A DNA stretch of 64,000 bases from Zopfochytrium polystomum (GCA_025765615.1 JAIVFJ010000262.1:21531-85530), one strand, 5' to 3'; counted from the first letter of the stretch, positions 1-11,950 are shown. Program-made: numbers and translations. Notes: generated by a model not told the origin, from the letters alone.

Positions 1-230
1 TCTGTGGAAATTTCTTCGGGAGTCCAAAGTGGACTGGTAAGAAGTACTCATCATTTTTGTTTGCGGTAACATTACAACACGAAACAATGCGATGTTATAC
101 ACTTTGAAGAGATGTTTCTCGTCGCTGGTTTTCGACGAAGTATTTATCTTATTTTCATCGACACGATGAGATCCGGAAATTTGGAGCAGGAAAACCCATC
201 TCCACGCGGAATAGAACAACTCGCACCCGC

Positions 231-2144
231 TCAACTTTGCTGCGCTTTAAGATTGCGGGTTTCCTCCTTCATCTCGGCTTGCAGCCGCCACGCACCGCCC
301 CACTTGATTTGGATCCCGACTCCCGCCAGGCCCAAGACCTGCAGCCCGACGCACACGGTGAAAGCCCAGCCCACGCCGACGGCCTCGATCAGCGGCAGCA
401 CGAAGCTGGTTCCTCCTGCCGCGCACAGGCACCGCGCGAAATTCAGCGCGGCGCTGGACGCCGCGCTCTTTGTCGGAAACACGTCGACCAGGTACGTCGT
501 GACGACCGACGCCGTGCCGATCGCCGTCCACCCCGACACGAACGTCGCGGCGATCGGCACCGCCATCGACACCTTGCTCGGGAACTGCACCGTCCACCCA
601 AACACCAGGATCGACGCGCACTGCAGAACCGCAAACAAAGGGAGCAGACGCAGCCGCGCGCGCTCCAGCGGGAACGGCTCACACGCGCCGCCGTTGCCGT
701 CGCTGCCGTCGTCGTCGTCGACGAGCGACGCCGGCGGCGACGAGGACGGCGACGACGGGTCTGCCGCAGTACTACTGCCGCCACCGACTTCCCCGCGCGT
801 CCGCCGCCGGTGCGCCAGCTGCACGCGGCGAAAGTCGGCGTCGAGGAACTTGCCGGTCAGCAGGGTGCCGAGGATGCAGCCCATGCCGTTGGCGATGTAC
901 GTCAGCCCGACCTGCGACTCGGACAGCCCGTACTCGGACGCGAAGAGGCTCGACATGGCCGTGATGCTCATCTGCCACACGGCGTAGTACACGGCGACGA
1001 ACAGGATGATCGGCGCGCAGTGCCGCGACGTCAGGATCCGCAGCGGGCCCGCGACGTCGATGCGCTTCTTGTTTCCCGCCGGGTGCGCGGCGGCGGCGGC
1101 GGCGGCGGCGGCAAGGGGGGCGGAAGGAGGATCGCGCGGCGGGAGTTGCACGCGAGTGGTGCGCTGGTACACCGAGAGCGGGAACCGCACGACCCACCCC
1201 GCGGCGGCGGCGGCGGAGGTCGCGCCCGGCGCGCCGTTCCCGACGATGGCGCGCAGGGTCTCTGGCAGCGCGAGCAGCAGCACGATGGCGAACGCGCCCG
1301 CGGCGACGGCGAGGCACCAAAACACGCTGCGCCAGCCGAGCGCGCCGGCCAGCGCGCCGCCGACGACGGGGCCGACAGCGACGGGCACCAGCAGCCCCGC
1401 CTGGAACACGCCCATGTACCCGCCGCGCTCCGCGCGCGTCGTCACGTCGCCCAGCACGCCGCTCCCGATCGCGATGGTGCTCGCGCTCCCCGCGCTCTGC
1501 GCGCACCGCAGCACCACCAGCGCCGCGTACCCCGGCGCCACCGCCAGCCCCACGCACGCGCCCACAAACACCGCAAACGTCCCCAGGTACGCCGCGCGCC
1601 GCCCGCGCGCGTCCGACACCGGGCCCCAGAACGACGGCGCCAGCCCCTGCATGATCAGGTACGATGTCACGGTCAGGTTCGCGAGGGACGCGGAGACGCC
1701 GAGGTCCGCGGAGACCGCCGGCAGCGCGGGGAAGTAGATGTTGGACGCGAAGCCGGAGAAGGTCGCGGCGATCGACGCCAGCGCGACGATGAGGTTCTTT
1801 TGCCGCGTGTCGAAGATGGTGTACGGCGCCGCGCCATCGGGGGCGGCGGCCGCGGCCGTTTGGGCCGATGTGGCACTCTTCTCTTCCTTTGGAAGTGGTG
1901 GGGCAGTGGCAGAGGTGGTGTTACTACGGCGGTGTTCTTTGCTCGCATCGACGGTCGAGGAAGCGGTGGTGGTGGTGGTGGTGGTGGTGGTGGCGGCGGG
2001 TGTTCCAGTCGACGGCGGCGACGATGACGACGACGATGAGCGGCGGCGGCGGCCTGCTGGTGCTACGAGAAAGGTGTCTGGTGGTGGTGCAGCAGCCTCA
2101 GGGGCGGCCGCATTGCGATCGGTCCCGCTGCCTCCTCCGTGCAT
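231..2144 (-). CDS. MFS transporter, DHA1 (drug:H+ antiporter)-like
   Basis: A single uninterrupted 637-residue frame encodes a major facilitator superfamily protein of the fungal DHA1 (QDR/TPO-like) type, expected to export drugs, polyamines or organic acids across the plasma membrane using the proton gradient. The first 105 residues are a hydrophilic, low-complexity (Ser, Thr, Ala, Arg) cytosolic tail. Twelve hydrophobic segments follow. The loop after TM2 carries the MFS motif A as GPVSDARGRR (about residues 174-183), and a glycine/proline-rich motif C-like helix lies near 245-263. The central loop is long and contains an alanine run and an acidic serine-rich insert. The start at 2144 is the first ATG of the frame; 5' DNA holds a (CTGT)n run. 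The family is clear; the substrate cannot be read from sequence. The long opposite-strand frame is a GC-rich shadow. Confidence 0.9.
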   Translation of the reverse strand: MHGGGSGTDRNAAAPEAAAPPPDTFLVAPAGRRRRSSSSSSSPPSTGTPAATTTTTTTTTASSTVDASKEHRRSNTTSATAPPLPKEEKSATSAQTAAAAAPDGAAPYTIFDTRQKNLIVALASIAATFSGFASNIYFPALPAVSADLGVSASLANLTVTSYLIMQGLAPSFWGPVSDARGRRAAYLGTFAVFVGACVGLAVAPGYAALVVLRCAQSAGSASTIAIGSGVLGDVTTRAERGGYMGVFQAGLLVPVAVGPVVGGALAGALGWRSVFWCLAVAAGAFAIVLLLALPETLRAIVGNGAPGATSAAAAAGWVVRFPLSVYQRTTRVQLPPRDPPSAPLAAAAAAAAAHPAGNKKRIDVAGPLRILTSRHCAPIILFVAVYYAVWQMSITAMSSLFASEYGLSESQVGLTYIANGMGCILGTLLTGKFLDADFRRVQLAHRRRTRGEVGGGSSTAADPSSPSSSPPASLVDDDDGSDGNGGACEPFPLERARLRLLPLFAVLQCASILVFGWTVQFPSKVSMAVPIAATFVSGWTAIGTASVVTTYLVDVFPTKSAASSAALNFARCLCAAGGTSFVLPLIEAVGVGWAFTVCVGLQVLGLAGVGIQIKWGGAWRLQAEMKEETRNLKAQQS

Positions 2145-2390
2145 GGGTGGGTGGGCAGGGTAGCTGCACCGACAAATGAGGTAGACTGGGTGGGGGAGGA
2201 GAGAGGCAAGCAGCGCAGGCGCGAATGCAGTGAGGTTGATGAGGGGGTCAGAGTGTGTGTATCAACGATAAAATGCCGACGACCGATCCAATCCCTCCTC
2301 TTGTCGCCACTTGTCGGGCCGAAAGCGAACATGGCACCGGCCCCCTTTTATGGCGCTTTGGGTTGTGTGTCCCTCTCTCCCTGTCACGAC

Positions 2391-2449
<59 letters not shown>

Positions 2450-2450
2450 C
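2391..2450. repeat. (CTGT)n microsatellite
   Basis: An uninterrupted CTGT/GTCT tetranucleotide run lies in the intergenic DNA upstream of the MFS gene. The rest of 2145-3100 shows no supportable gene. Confidence 0.95.
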
Positions 2451-3099
2451 CTGTTCTCGCTCTCCCGTCATTTCCCGGTAAGAAAGAAGACGAGAATAAA
2501 AATTGGTCAAAAGTTAAAAAAAACCCTCCCTTCTGAAGCTTCTCCTTTGCTGCCCTCCCTCGGCTCGGTTCGGACAGCAGCTGAACGCCGTCAACTCCGG
2601 CGGGGGCCAAATCACCGCCCGGAGTTGAGGGCCATCATACGGCGAACTACACCTCGCGCTACGGATCTCCTACACATTACTGTTTTAATTGCGCGGAAGA
2701 ATTTAAACAAGCAAGCGTATCAACTGAAGCGTATCGGAGGATGAGGACGGTGCTATGACAAGTGCGCACTGTCGAGGTCCACGCCGCCCTGCCCTCAGCG
2801 GTGCCGGAGCATCAGCGGTGTTATGAGTATTGCGGCGCTCTCCTTGCCGGTCCAGGACAGGCTGCACGACGCTGGCCCCAAACCGTTGAGGCGAGCCGTT
2901 GTCGTCGTTGAAAAGCTTTGTTTAGAGTCTCGACGCGCTGGCGCAGCCAGCTGGGGACCTTACCTTGAAAGTTTTTTGGAAGGAGGGGCAACAGAGACGG
3001 TTTGTGAGAAGAACGCCGCATCTCAACACACCAGTGCAATGATACAAAAGAACAACCAGCAAGTACGAAAAGATCCTCACAGTCGAAGGATGCTGCCTC

Positions 3100-3500
3100 G
3101 AATAAAAAAGGAAGACAACATCCCACAGGGTAAAAATCATTTTGCCCACCGACCGCGACAATTGGTTGTTTGCTTTCAACGCCGGAAACTCGTACAGATT
3201 CCATATGCTTTGCGGGGCGACCTTGCCCTCCTCCAAAACAATGTTGGCCTTCCCCGAAGAGCGCTACACCAACACGGTCGAGAAGTGAATGACAAACTCC
3301 TTGCACTGCTCGTCGCTCATGTCGGGCCACTTGTCGCAGAATTGACCGGTAACCTCGGGATCGTTCTTTAAGGTCTCTTGGCAAATTCGGCCCCGTATTT
3401 TCGGATCGTGCGCTAGGGCGAGGAGCTTCATAGACCGCTCTCTGCTCCCCTCAGGCCAGAAGTTCACGCTGCCATATCTGCCTGGCAGTGGTCTTGGTGA
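3100..3500 (-). pseudogene. Relic copy of the secreted-protein gene at 8768-9523
   Basis: Minus-strand frames at about 3264-3480 and 3125-3262 match, in order, the central part of the intact secreted protein at 8768-9523. Shared landmarks are PKIRGRIC versus PKVRGRIC, a FCDK..PxMSDxQ stretch, a shared HFSTVL/RFSKVL block, and, in another frame, a KxxPxSIW..xExPALK block. The two blocks are in different frames, the N-terminal signal region is not continuous, and the C-terminal Gln-rich tail is missing. No full frame can be built, so this is called a pseudogene. Remaining DNA to 4.1 kb has short poly-T and poly-A runs and no recognisable gene. Confidence 0.6.
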
Positions 3501-4113
3501 GCGAGATACTGACAATTTACACGGCGAAAAAAGCACTGGGTTGCGCTGCATCCGGCTCGCGTTTGAAAATTTGCTTTGTGTTTTTATTCCGCCAAGACAA
3601 AAAAAAAAAGAAAAAAGCAAAGGAGTAAACGGTTTGAGCAGGTGGAACATGAAACACGACGGCAACACGCGCCGGGGGACCCGGCGGAAGGTACTCGGTC
3701 TGCATTAGTGTCCGTGAGTCAACTATTGAAGATTTTTTTTTTTTTTCGGGTGGGCGTTGTGGTGAAAAAGCCAGAGATGGGAGCTGCCAACAAAAGGGGT
3801 TTACTTTGCGGCTGGCGCAAAAGATGGAGGGTCGAAACTATGAGGGGACGCAGAAAATCAAACAATTGAGGCGCGGCAAACAGCTGGTTTTCAGAGGAAA
3901 AGAAAGTAACAGAACTCAAAAGGAGAAACTAAATTCATAGAGGGATGACGACGATTCGGCAGAGCAGAATTAAAGGTTGGGTTAGCGAGCAAGTGGGGTG
4001 AGAGGTCCACTACTGGCGATCTTATTGTACAGTACAGGATTTTTCCGAAAACTCAAAAAAAGAAGAAAGGATCGAAGCAAATAGCAGCTCGAAAGGGGAT
4101 CGACGCAAGTCTC

Positions 4114-6342
4114 TCAAGCTGCCTTGACGGAGATGACGACAAAAGAGTAGGCAGGAAGCGAAAGAACGAGCGTGCTTCCGGACACTTCGGACGAGCTGAG
4201 CGCGCCCGTCGATGCGGTCACCGTGTTGGGACTGGGGACCGTGTTGGCAGACTGCAGGTCGGTAATACCGGTGGGATTGAACACCCACTTGGTTGAACCG
4301 GCGGCCGTCAGCGTGACGCCAGAGAAGACGACATTGTAGGCAGTTGCGACGCTATTGTAGTTGACGAGTCGCACAAGGAATTTGCCCGAGGCGTCCTTGC
4401 CGATCTGGTGGTACACGAGGCTGGTTTCAGGGGCCGTGGACGCAGTTGCGGTGTTGAGATTACTGGTCATTGGGTAAAGCGAGAATCCTTGCTGGGTCAA
4501 GTACGAAGTAGACCGCGAAGTGGCGTTGCCGGGACCAAAGTTGATCAGGTTCGGGGTCCATTGGTAGTGCTCCACCGATCCACCGCCGGGCGCGTACGCA
4601 GCGCCGTGTACAATGTCGCCGTTACGCTCCAGTCCAAGGGTGAAGATGGCCTCGCTCAGCGCTGCGTCGAGCGTCGGGTACTTGAGGCGGTGCGGGCCGC
4701 CGTAAATATCCTCGGACGTTCCACCCAGCCCGCTGTTCACCACGGCAATCTCGTCCTGGTAGTAGATCTTGCCGTCGCGCGCCTTGGAGTCGTAGCGGCG
4801 CCAGTTGCTGCGGAAAAACGACGGAAAGTTGTAGTCGTGGATGTCCGTGCCGTTCCACCCGGTGATGCCGTCCCACGTCGAAATCAGCTCGAACCGCGCG
4901 GGGCCAAACTCGCGCCGAATCGCGCCCGCGATCGCGTCGAACCGCGCCTGGTACGTGTTGGGACCCGTGCCGAGCCCGTCCTCGTTTCCAATCTCGACCT
5001 TGGTCACCGTCCACGGCTGCGCGCGCCCGTTCGCCGCCCGCTGCGCCGCCCACGCCCCCGACGCGTCCGTCACGTAGTGCAGCTCGTTCACCACCTCGGC
5101 CGCGATCGCGTTAAAGTCCGGGCTCGCGGTGTGGTCCAGCGAGTACCCGCCAAACACGGCCAGCACCGGTTGCGCCCCGATCGACTCTGTGAAATCAAGC
5201 AGCTCGTGCAGGCCCAGCGTCTCCGTGTTGTACCCCGTCCACGTCCCGATTCGCCCCACCCGGTGCTCGGGCGCGCCAATCGTCCTGTTCCAGTAGTACC
5301 GCTGCGCGAGGTTGTTCCCCTCCAGGTCGTTGCCGCCGGGCAGGCGAATGAACGCCGGCCGCAGGTCGGCGTACGCCTGCGCCAGGTCCGCCCGCAGCCG
5401 CTGCCCGTTCCAACCGGGCAGCACCAGCGACGTGTACGCCACCTGCGCCCCGGCGCCCGCCAGGCCCGACGGGAACGTGACGCGCCACGACCCGGCGCGC
5501 GTCGTCCCCGTCGTCGCCACCAGCGTCGCCGTCAGCTTCTGCCACGCCCCCGTCAGGTTCGCGTTCGCAAACGTGTACGTCGCCGCCGCGTTCCCCGCGC
5601 TGTCGTACACCCCGACCGTGACCGGCACCGTCTGCGCCGTGTCCGACCGCACGTAGAACGACGTGGTGTACTGCCGGTTCGCGAGGATCCCGATCCCGCC
5701 CGCCCACCCCGGGTTCTGCAGACCGATCCCCGCCCCGCCCGACGCGATGCTGAGCGCGCAGGGGATCTCGGCTGTGATGCCGCCCGTCGCGAGGTAGCTC
5801 AGCGTGGCGCCGCCGACGGAGACCCACTGCGAGATTTTGTTGTCTTGGAAGGCGTGGTTGACGAGGAGCTCGTCTGGTGGGATGGAGGGTTTGGTGAGTG
5901 TGGTTTGGGGAGGAAGCGAGGATGGTTGAATTTGGTGACGGTTAAGCTGCGAATCTCAATTTGATTCAAGACGACTGGAGCGGGGGCAATGCGCGCGGAA
6001 GGGAAGCAAGTCATTTTATGCCTACCGAGGAGACCGCCGTCCGAAAGATCCTATGGCGCCATGTGTCGAGAGAGCGCAGTTCGGGGTAAGGTTTTTGGTA
6101 AAAGAGATTGAATAAGCGTTGTCGAAGTCCACGCCCTGTGACAACGTGGGGGGGAGACTCACGTTCAGGTTCGTCTCCAGCATGGCGTGGACTTGGAAAA
6201 AGTTTGCGGACGGCTTGGTGGGGTCGACGGTCAAGGTGAGCGAGGCCGTGGCATCATTGGAGGTACTGCTGCTGCCGCCGCCGCCAGCTTGGGCGCCGGC
6301 TGCCATGGCGATGGCGAAGAGGACAAGCCTACTGATCAACAT
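4114..6342 (-). CDS. GH51 alpha-L-arabinofuranosidase, secreted (three exons)
   Basis: Spliced product of about 654 residues. Exons are 6342-6163, a 25-base micro-exon 6050-6026, and 5873-4114; donors read GTGAGT and GTAGGC, acceptors CCATAG and CCACCAG, and the frame is continuous. Residues 1-20 form a signal peptide ending AGAQAG. The micro-exon supplies the DGG motif that in this family precedes the AEL..N..F helix, here DELLVNHAF. The carbohydrate-binding N-terminal part is followed by a catalytic barrel with RLPGGN, the acid/base Glu in EIGNE (about residue 366) and a candidate nucleophile Glu in QDEIAV (about 443), then a C-terminal beta domain. GH51 enzymes release arabinose from arabinoxylan and pectin side chains. 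The family call is strong; the nucleophile assignment is by motif position only. Confidence 0.88.
6026..6050 (-). other. 25-nt micro-exon of the GH51 gene
   Basis: The exon is flanked by an acceptor (minus strand CCATAG, ending at 6051) and a donor (GTAGGC, from 6025). It encodes eight codons plus one base and restores the DGG motif expected at this point in GH51 enzymes. Without it exons 1 and 3 do not join in the same frame. Confidence 0.75.
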
Positions 6343-6880
6343 GCTGTCACTGTCAGTGTCGTCACTTTCGAGGTCGAGGTCGAAGTGGTCGTCGCCCCGT
6401 GATCAATTCTAGTATAGCGCCGCAAGCGGGCAAGAGAGAGAAGAGAGAAATGAGACAGCGAGAGGGAGAGCGAGAGAGAGAGAGGATGGAGACCGTAAAA
6501 TGTGTGGAGGCAGGCCCATCCTCGCTGCGCGCATATTTATATGAATTTTTTTTTTTTCGGGCCTCCTTTCTCCACTTTTTTTTTCTTCTTCGTTTTTCTC
6601 TTCTTCCTTTTTTTTTTCTTTCGTTTGTTTGTCTCTGAGTCCGCTACAACAATTACACACACATGCTGTCACGTTTCCACATTTCTTTTTTTTTTTCTTT
6701 CCCTTTTTGGGCTTGCGAATTTGACAGGAAGGCGACCGCGCGCTGTCCGCTGGGCTTATGCAATTTTTTTCTTGTCCAAATTTTTTTTCCTCCCTGTTTC
6801 TTGTTGTAAATGTCTAAAACAGGCAAGGCGTGACGTGACCAAGGGACAGCAGTCACGCGGGGGATCGGTCAATCACTACT

Positions 6881-7036
<156 letters not shown>

Positions 7037-8037
7037 GTGGGTGGGTGGTGTGTGTGCGCGTGTGTGGGTGAGTGCATAACAGCACAGAAACAGAGAAGCA
7101 CTGGGCGGCTCGCGTGACGCGCGCGCAATCCAGCAGCGCCAAGACTTTATTTATGCAGTCAAAATAATTGTGCCGAGCCAGCATTCTCGGTTTCTGAACG
7201 CGTACGCGCACACAGAACCGCTCGTACGTCACGGCCCCTCACCCTCTCTCACTCTCTCATTCTCTCTCTCTTTCTCTCTCTCCCTCTCTCTCTCTCTCGC
7301 TCTCTCCAACCCTCTTCTCAGCTTAGGACCACGCACCAAATTGAAACCAAAGCGTTAACAAGCACCCTCTTTTTGTGCTTGCGGAGTAGGTCCGCCATCT
7401 CTCGGCAATCAATGGCGCGTGCGGAAACCAAAACAGCCTTCGGAAACAATGTGGGCCACATAGCAGACAAAATTCAAATTTTTTTTTTTCGATCCGCGAA
7501 AAGTGATAGCCAGGTGGTCACGTTGGCCGAGGGGGGTGCACACGGGATTACGCGAGCACTTCTTGCCCTCCTCCACAAGAAAAACCACAAACGACCACCC
7601 TCCTCGACAACTGAACCGCGCGAAAACACAATAGTGTCGATGCTCTGTATCTGATCCTTCCGCCGCCGTAACCTGCCTTTTCAAGGGCGTCGCCCAGACG
7701 TCAGAGATCCCAATGCCACGGGAATGGACCGCTGCTTGGACGTATCTTCTACTTTGCTCCTAATTTGGGTCAATCGCACCGAACCCTTCCCCCCCACTCA
7801 AAGTCCCATCCGCGGCCGGGTCAACCCCCGCGCCGACGTTTGCCAAGTTCTCGGAGGTGACGTATATACCGATGTGGAGGACAAAAAGAAGCAGAGCCGA
7901 GGAATAGGGCGCATATTTGCAAATCCAGGCCGAAATTTTCTCCACGAGCCCCGAGCGAGCCCGCCGAAACAAAAATGTATGTCTCAAGAATTTCCTTGCT
8001 GCTTTGAGCGGAGACAAACCCGAACGCAAGGTCCCAA

Positions 8038-8082
<45 letters not shown>

Positions 8083-8767
8083 GCACACGCGCACGCACAA
8101 CCGGGACATAAAAGCAGGGCAGCCCATTTTACCCGCGAAAGTCATACTAACGCCGCCGCTGCATCGAATGGGCTGGCGCGTCGTGGCGTCGGAAGGAGAG
8201 CAGACAAAGAAAGACGATAAGGAAGACGATAAGGATGGAAAAGAAGATCTAGAGTGCGGCAACATCGGCTGGGATAGCTCTTCGAAATTCAATTAAGCTT
8301 CTGGAGCAAGCCGGCGCACACGAAAGACGAAGCACTGTTTGCCTCCGTCTGAAGTTGACCGCTGCGGTGGACATTTACCGGCGCACGGAGGAGGTGGATT
8401 CATTATCTTTTAATCAGATGAAGAATAATCGAAGCAGCCAAAAAGGAATCGGAGCGATGAAGAAACGAAAGAGTGGAAACAATTCTTCAGCGTGAGCTTC
8501 ATAATTTTCGTGCGGAAAAGTAGTAGTAGCCGAAAGAAAAGTGAACAGCCAATCAAACATGAGAAGACGGCCTACGAAGGGCAGCTTCCTGATAACCGGG
8601 GAATCGGTTGAATCAACAACAAAGAAATGCAATGATTTTCTCAAAAGGCGATCAACACACCACTCTGCCACACAAATCAGTCCAGCTTGACGCGGCGAAG
8701 CGGAACTTTAACACTTTGGATGAAATTCTTCGCCTTTTGCGTCATGGCCGACAGAGCAGCGGTGAGC

Positions 8768-9523
8768 TTACCAAAGAGCCCGGGCTTTCTCTGCGGCGGC
8801 CTTGCCCGGTGCGGCACCTTTTGGCGGCGTTGACCGACCGACTGCGCGCCCCGGCTCTCTCCTCGCAAGAAGGCTCGACAGACCCTCTAGTTGCTGCTGC
8901 TGCTGCTCCTGTTGCCGTTCCTCAACCTGCTCCGGCTCCCTCCGTCGCAGCTTGGCCTTTGGCCAAATCGGCGACTTCTTGCCCGAATCAAAGTCGATCT
9001 GGACAATGCTCGTGACCCGCCCGTTCTTTTGCAGCGCCGGCAGCTCGTGCTCCGTCCAAATGCTTTTCGGGTCCGCCTTGCCCCCCTTCAGTACGACGTA
9101 CGCCGTCCCCGACGCCCGCTCTGCCAGCACCTTCGAGAAGCGGATGCAAAACTTCTTGTACTGATCGTCGCTCATCCCCGGCCGCTTGTCGCAAAACAGG
9201 CCCGGAAACGCCGCGTCCTTCCTGAATGACTCCTCGCAGATCCGCCCGCGCACTTTCGGGTCCTTTGCCAGCTCCACGAGCCTTTTCTTAGAGTTTGGGC
9301 CCAGGCCAGAGTAGAACACGGTTGCTTTGCTCTTGTCTTCGACGTAGTGCTGCTTGATCGTTTCGTACGACGGGATCACGTCGCGGCGGTGGAGTCGCGG
9401 CGACGCCGCGGAGGAATCGAGGGAGAGAGGAGCGCACGCGGTCTTGTAGGTGAGGATACACAGGAGCCAGAGGATGGCTGCGGCTAGTAGACGCGGACAA
9501 GGTAAAGCAAAGTGATGGCGCAT
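8768..9523 (-). CDS. Secreted protein of unknown function, Gln-rich tail
   Basis: A 251-residue frame starting at the ATG at 9523. Residues 1-30 form a signal peptide with a hydrophobic core (LLAAAILWLLCILTY). A monobasic/dibasic region (RLHRRD) follows and may be a processing site. The middle, roughly 50-170, has regularly spaced Cys (RGRIC, FCDK, KKFCIRF) and Trp, suggesting a compact disulphide-bonded domain. The last 80 residues are basic, with a Gln/Glu run and no hydrophobic anchor. I do not recognise a named family; extracellular location is inferred from the signal. A decayed paralogue lies at about 3.1-3.5 kb, so the gene has been duplicated locally. Confidence 0.7.
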   Translation of the reverse strand: MRHHFALPCPRLLAAAILWLLCILTYKTACAPLSLDSSAASPRLHRRDVIPSYETIKQHYVEDKSKATVFYSGLGPNSKKRLVELAKDPKVRGRICEESFRKDAAFPGLFCDKRPGMSDDQYKKFCIRFSKVLAERASGTAYVVLKGGKADPKSIWTEHELPALQKNGRVTSIVQIDFDSGKKSPIWPKAKLRRREPEQVEERQQEQQQQQLEGLSSLLARREPGRAVGRSTPPKGAAPGKAAAEKARALW

Positions 9524-9699
9524 CTGTGGGTGGATGCTAAGGGGAGAGGCAGAAAGGGAGCGCGAGGGAGAGCAAGAGAGAGAACCAGGAAGAGCGCGAG
9601 ACAGTGCAAGTGAGACGAGGTTGACCGAGACCAGAGGCGGAAGCCAGTTTATATACTTAGTGATGTCTCCTTTCTTATCATTCCCCCTATGTCTTCTCT

Positions 9700-9982
9700 T
9701 TTCTCTCTCTCTCACTCTATCTCTCACACACACACACACACACACTCTCTCTCTCTCTCTCTCTTTCTCTTTTTCTCTCTCTCTCTCTCTCCCTTTCTCC
9801 CTCTCTCGCTCTCTCTCTCTCTCGCTCCGTCCCTGCCGCCGATCCCTATCTCGCTCGCTCGTTGTTTGTGTGCTTGTGCGTGTTTCGCACTGGGAGGGGA
9901 AGACAGGAGTGTGCTGTGTGTGCTGTGTGGGCTGCGCTTGTGGGGTTCAGAAGGAAGACAGGCCAGACGAGAGAGAGAGAGT

Positions 9983-10045
<63 letters not shown>
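9700..10045. repeat. (CT)n, (CA)n and (GA)n microsatellites
   Basis: A CT-rich run at 9700-9830 with an embedded CA stretch at 9726-9745, then a GA run at 9969-10045. They separate the secreted-protein gene from the ankyrin gene, whose transcription runs away from it, so the shared promoter region lies here. Confidence 0.9.
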
Positions 10046-10051
<6 letters not shown>

Positions 10052-10295
10052 GAGCGAGACAGAGAGAGATAGACAGACAGACACAGATCTGGACCATGGG
10101 AGTGTGTCTCCCACCAAAGAGTCTTCGTCGCCAACCCAAGACGAAGAAGACAGCAAGAAGAAGACAACAAGTAGAAGACAGCCCCTGCCGCCCCTTCCCC
10201 TCGCTTCCGCCCCAGGCTTGCTTTCACCGCTCCACTCGGCCCAAACTCTTCGTCTCTCATTACTCCCCCCGTCCCTCCCCTGAGGGTTTTCCGCC

Positions 10296-11162
10296 ATGGC
10301 CACCACCACCACCAACGAGATCAACCGTAAGGCCGAGCTCATCCGGCAGGGCGATCTCGCCGCCTTCACCGCCGCCCTCGCCGACACCGACGACCACACC
10401 GCACTCCTGGCCGCCGCCCTCCGCTGCAACAGCCCCGCCGCCGTCGCCGCCATCCTCTCCCACCGCCGCGCCGCCGTCACCCGCGACGTGCTGTCCGCCG
10501 CCCTCAACGCCGGCCTCGACTGCTACCGCCTCCTCGCCGCCTACCCGCCCACCCCGCCCGACTTCGCCTCCGCGGACTTTGACGTCGTCGGCGGAAGCCT
10601 CGTCTGGGCCGTCATGCGCCGCGACCCCGCCCTAGTCCGATTCCTCCTGCACGACTTTAACCAGGACCCGAACGCCTGCCCGCAAATCAACGGCACCGGA
10701 CCCCTCGGCGTCCTCGCAAAGGGCCTCCTCGCCACCTCCACCGGCGCCGACGACGGCGGCGACGGCGGCGCAGCCGCACCGACCCCAGCCGAAACCGAGA
10801 TCGTCGAGCTTCTCCTCGCGCGCGGCGCCGACCCACACGAGCCCGGCCTGCTGTACGACGCGGCCCGCGGCGACCGCCGCTGGGTCCTCGAGCTCCTCGT
10901 CGGCCGCTGCGGGCTCGACGTCGACGCCGACGACCGCCGGTGGGATACCGTCTCCGCGTTCCTCGGCGCCGGCGCAAAGGGCCCGCTCCTGCACTACGCC
11001 GCAGAGTGCGGCAGCGTCCGCGTCGTCGAGTATCTCGTGACCGTCTGCGCAAAGCGCGTCGACGAGCTGGACGCGGACGGCAACACGCCTCTGGCGAGGG
11101 CGAGGGCCGAGGGAAAGGATGATGTCGTGCGGAGGCTGGTGGCGCTCGGCGCGAAGATGTGA
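10296..11162 (+). CDS. Ankyrin-repeat protein
   Basis: An uninterrupted 288-residue frame in very GC-rich codons. It consists of helical ankyrin-type repeats, best seen at the C-terminus as GPLLHYAAECGSVRVVEYLV and DGNTPLARARAEGKDDVVRRLVALGA, and in the centre as EIVELLLARGADPHEPGLLYDAA. The N-terminal repeats are diverged. There is no signal peptide or membrane segment, so a cytosolic or nuclear protein-binding scaffold is likely. The ATG at 10296 is followed by a Thr run and fits the start of the helical array. The partner cannot be predicted. Confidence 0.8.
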   Translation: MATTTTNEINRKAELIRQGDLAAFTAALADTDDHTALLAAALRCNSPAAVAAILSHRRAAVTRDVLSAALNAGLDCYRLLAAYPPTPPDFASADFDVVGGSLVWAVMRRDPALVRFLLHDFNQDPNACPQINGTGPLGVLAKGLLATSTGADDGGDGGAAAPTPAETEIVELLLARGADPHEPGLLYDAARGDRRWVLELLVGRCGLDVDADDRRWDTVSAFLGAGAKGPLLHYAAECGSVRVVEYLVTVCAKRVDELDADGNTPLARARAEGKDDVVRRLVALGAKM

Positions 11163-11837
11163 TTTGGGAAATGAAAATACATACATATGAAATAGCAAAA
11201 GTCATATAAATCTTTTGTTGTGTGTTGTGGACTGCGGCAGTCGAAAGCATCCGATGCGCACTGTTCGCCCCCGAAAAGACGAAAGCCTGCCGAGTAGCGG
11301 TTCTGTGGTGTCTAGGGTAGGCGAGAATTGAATGTGAAACCATATGAACAGGGCCACCTCTGCTGCTCACATCCGGTGTCCTTTGTAGCCGTTGCGGTTT
11401 GCGTTTTGCGTGAGCTTTGGGCTTAGGCAGAGGCGGGAAATGGGCTGCTCCGCACTTTTTCTATCCTTGCAAGAGCCAAGCAATGCAAAAAAAAAAGAAA
11501 AAAAAAAGATTATTCGAGACGGAGAAGTTCGAACAGACTATCAAGAATGCCCCCACTCAAAACTGTAGTTGGGGTTTCTTCATTTTTCTGTTTATTTTTT
11601 TTTCGTTGTAGTTTTTAATGGTTTTTGTTGTTTTTAATGTTGTTTGTTGTTTTTAACGTTGTTTGTTTTTTTTTTAATGTTTGTTGTGTCTGCGTGTTAC
11701 TATTTTTTTTGTTTTTTGTTTTTTGTCGTGTGAATCAGCCGCAGCCTGCACGGATGTGCTGACAACATCCGCCTCACATAAAACCCTGAGCGCGCCGCGT
11801 CTCGCTCCCTCGTCGTTTGGATTGAATACTCCATCAC

Positions 11838-11843
11838 ACACAG

Positions 11844-11913
<70 letters not shown>

Positions 11914-11950
11914 ACACACACTCACACACACACACACACACTCACACTCA
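11838..11950. repeat. (CA)n microsatellite
   Basis: More than 100 bases of CA repeat with a few CT interruptions just upstream of the FAD monooxygenase. The remaining part of 11163-12018 is T-rich with repeated TTGTTTTTAA units at 11600-11690 and shows no gene. Confidence 0.95.

Noticed and set aside
237..2027. Long plus-strand frame opposite the MFS gene
   Set aside because: It is Arg/Gly-rich with no domain and mirrors the GC-rich codons of a clear MFS protein on the other strand.
4408..5964. Long plus-strand frame opposite the GH51 gene
   Set aside because: It is an Arg/Val-rich shadow without domains; the minus strand encodes a recognisable enzyme with introns.
7409..7684. Possible third copy of the secreted-protein family
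   Set aside because: Only a short VEEGK-like stretch resembles the family; the Cys pattern is absent.
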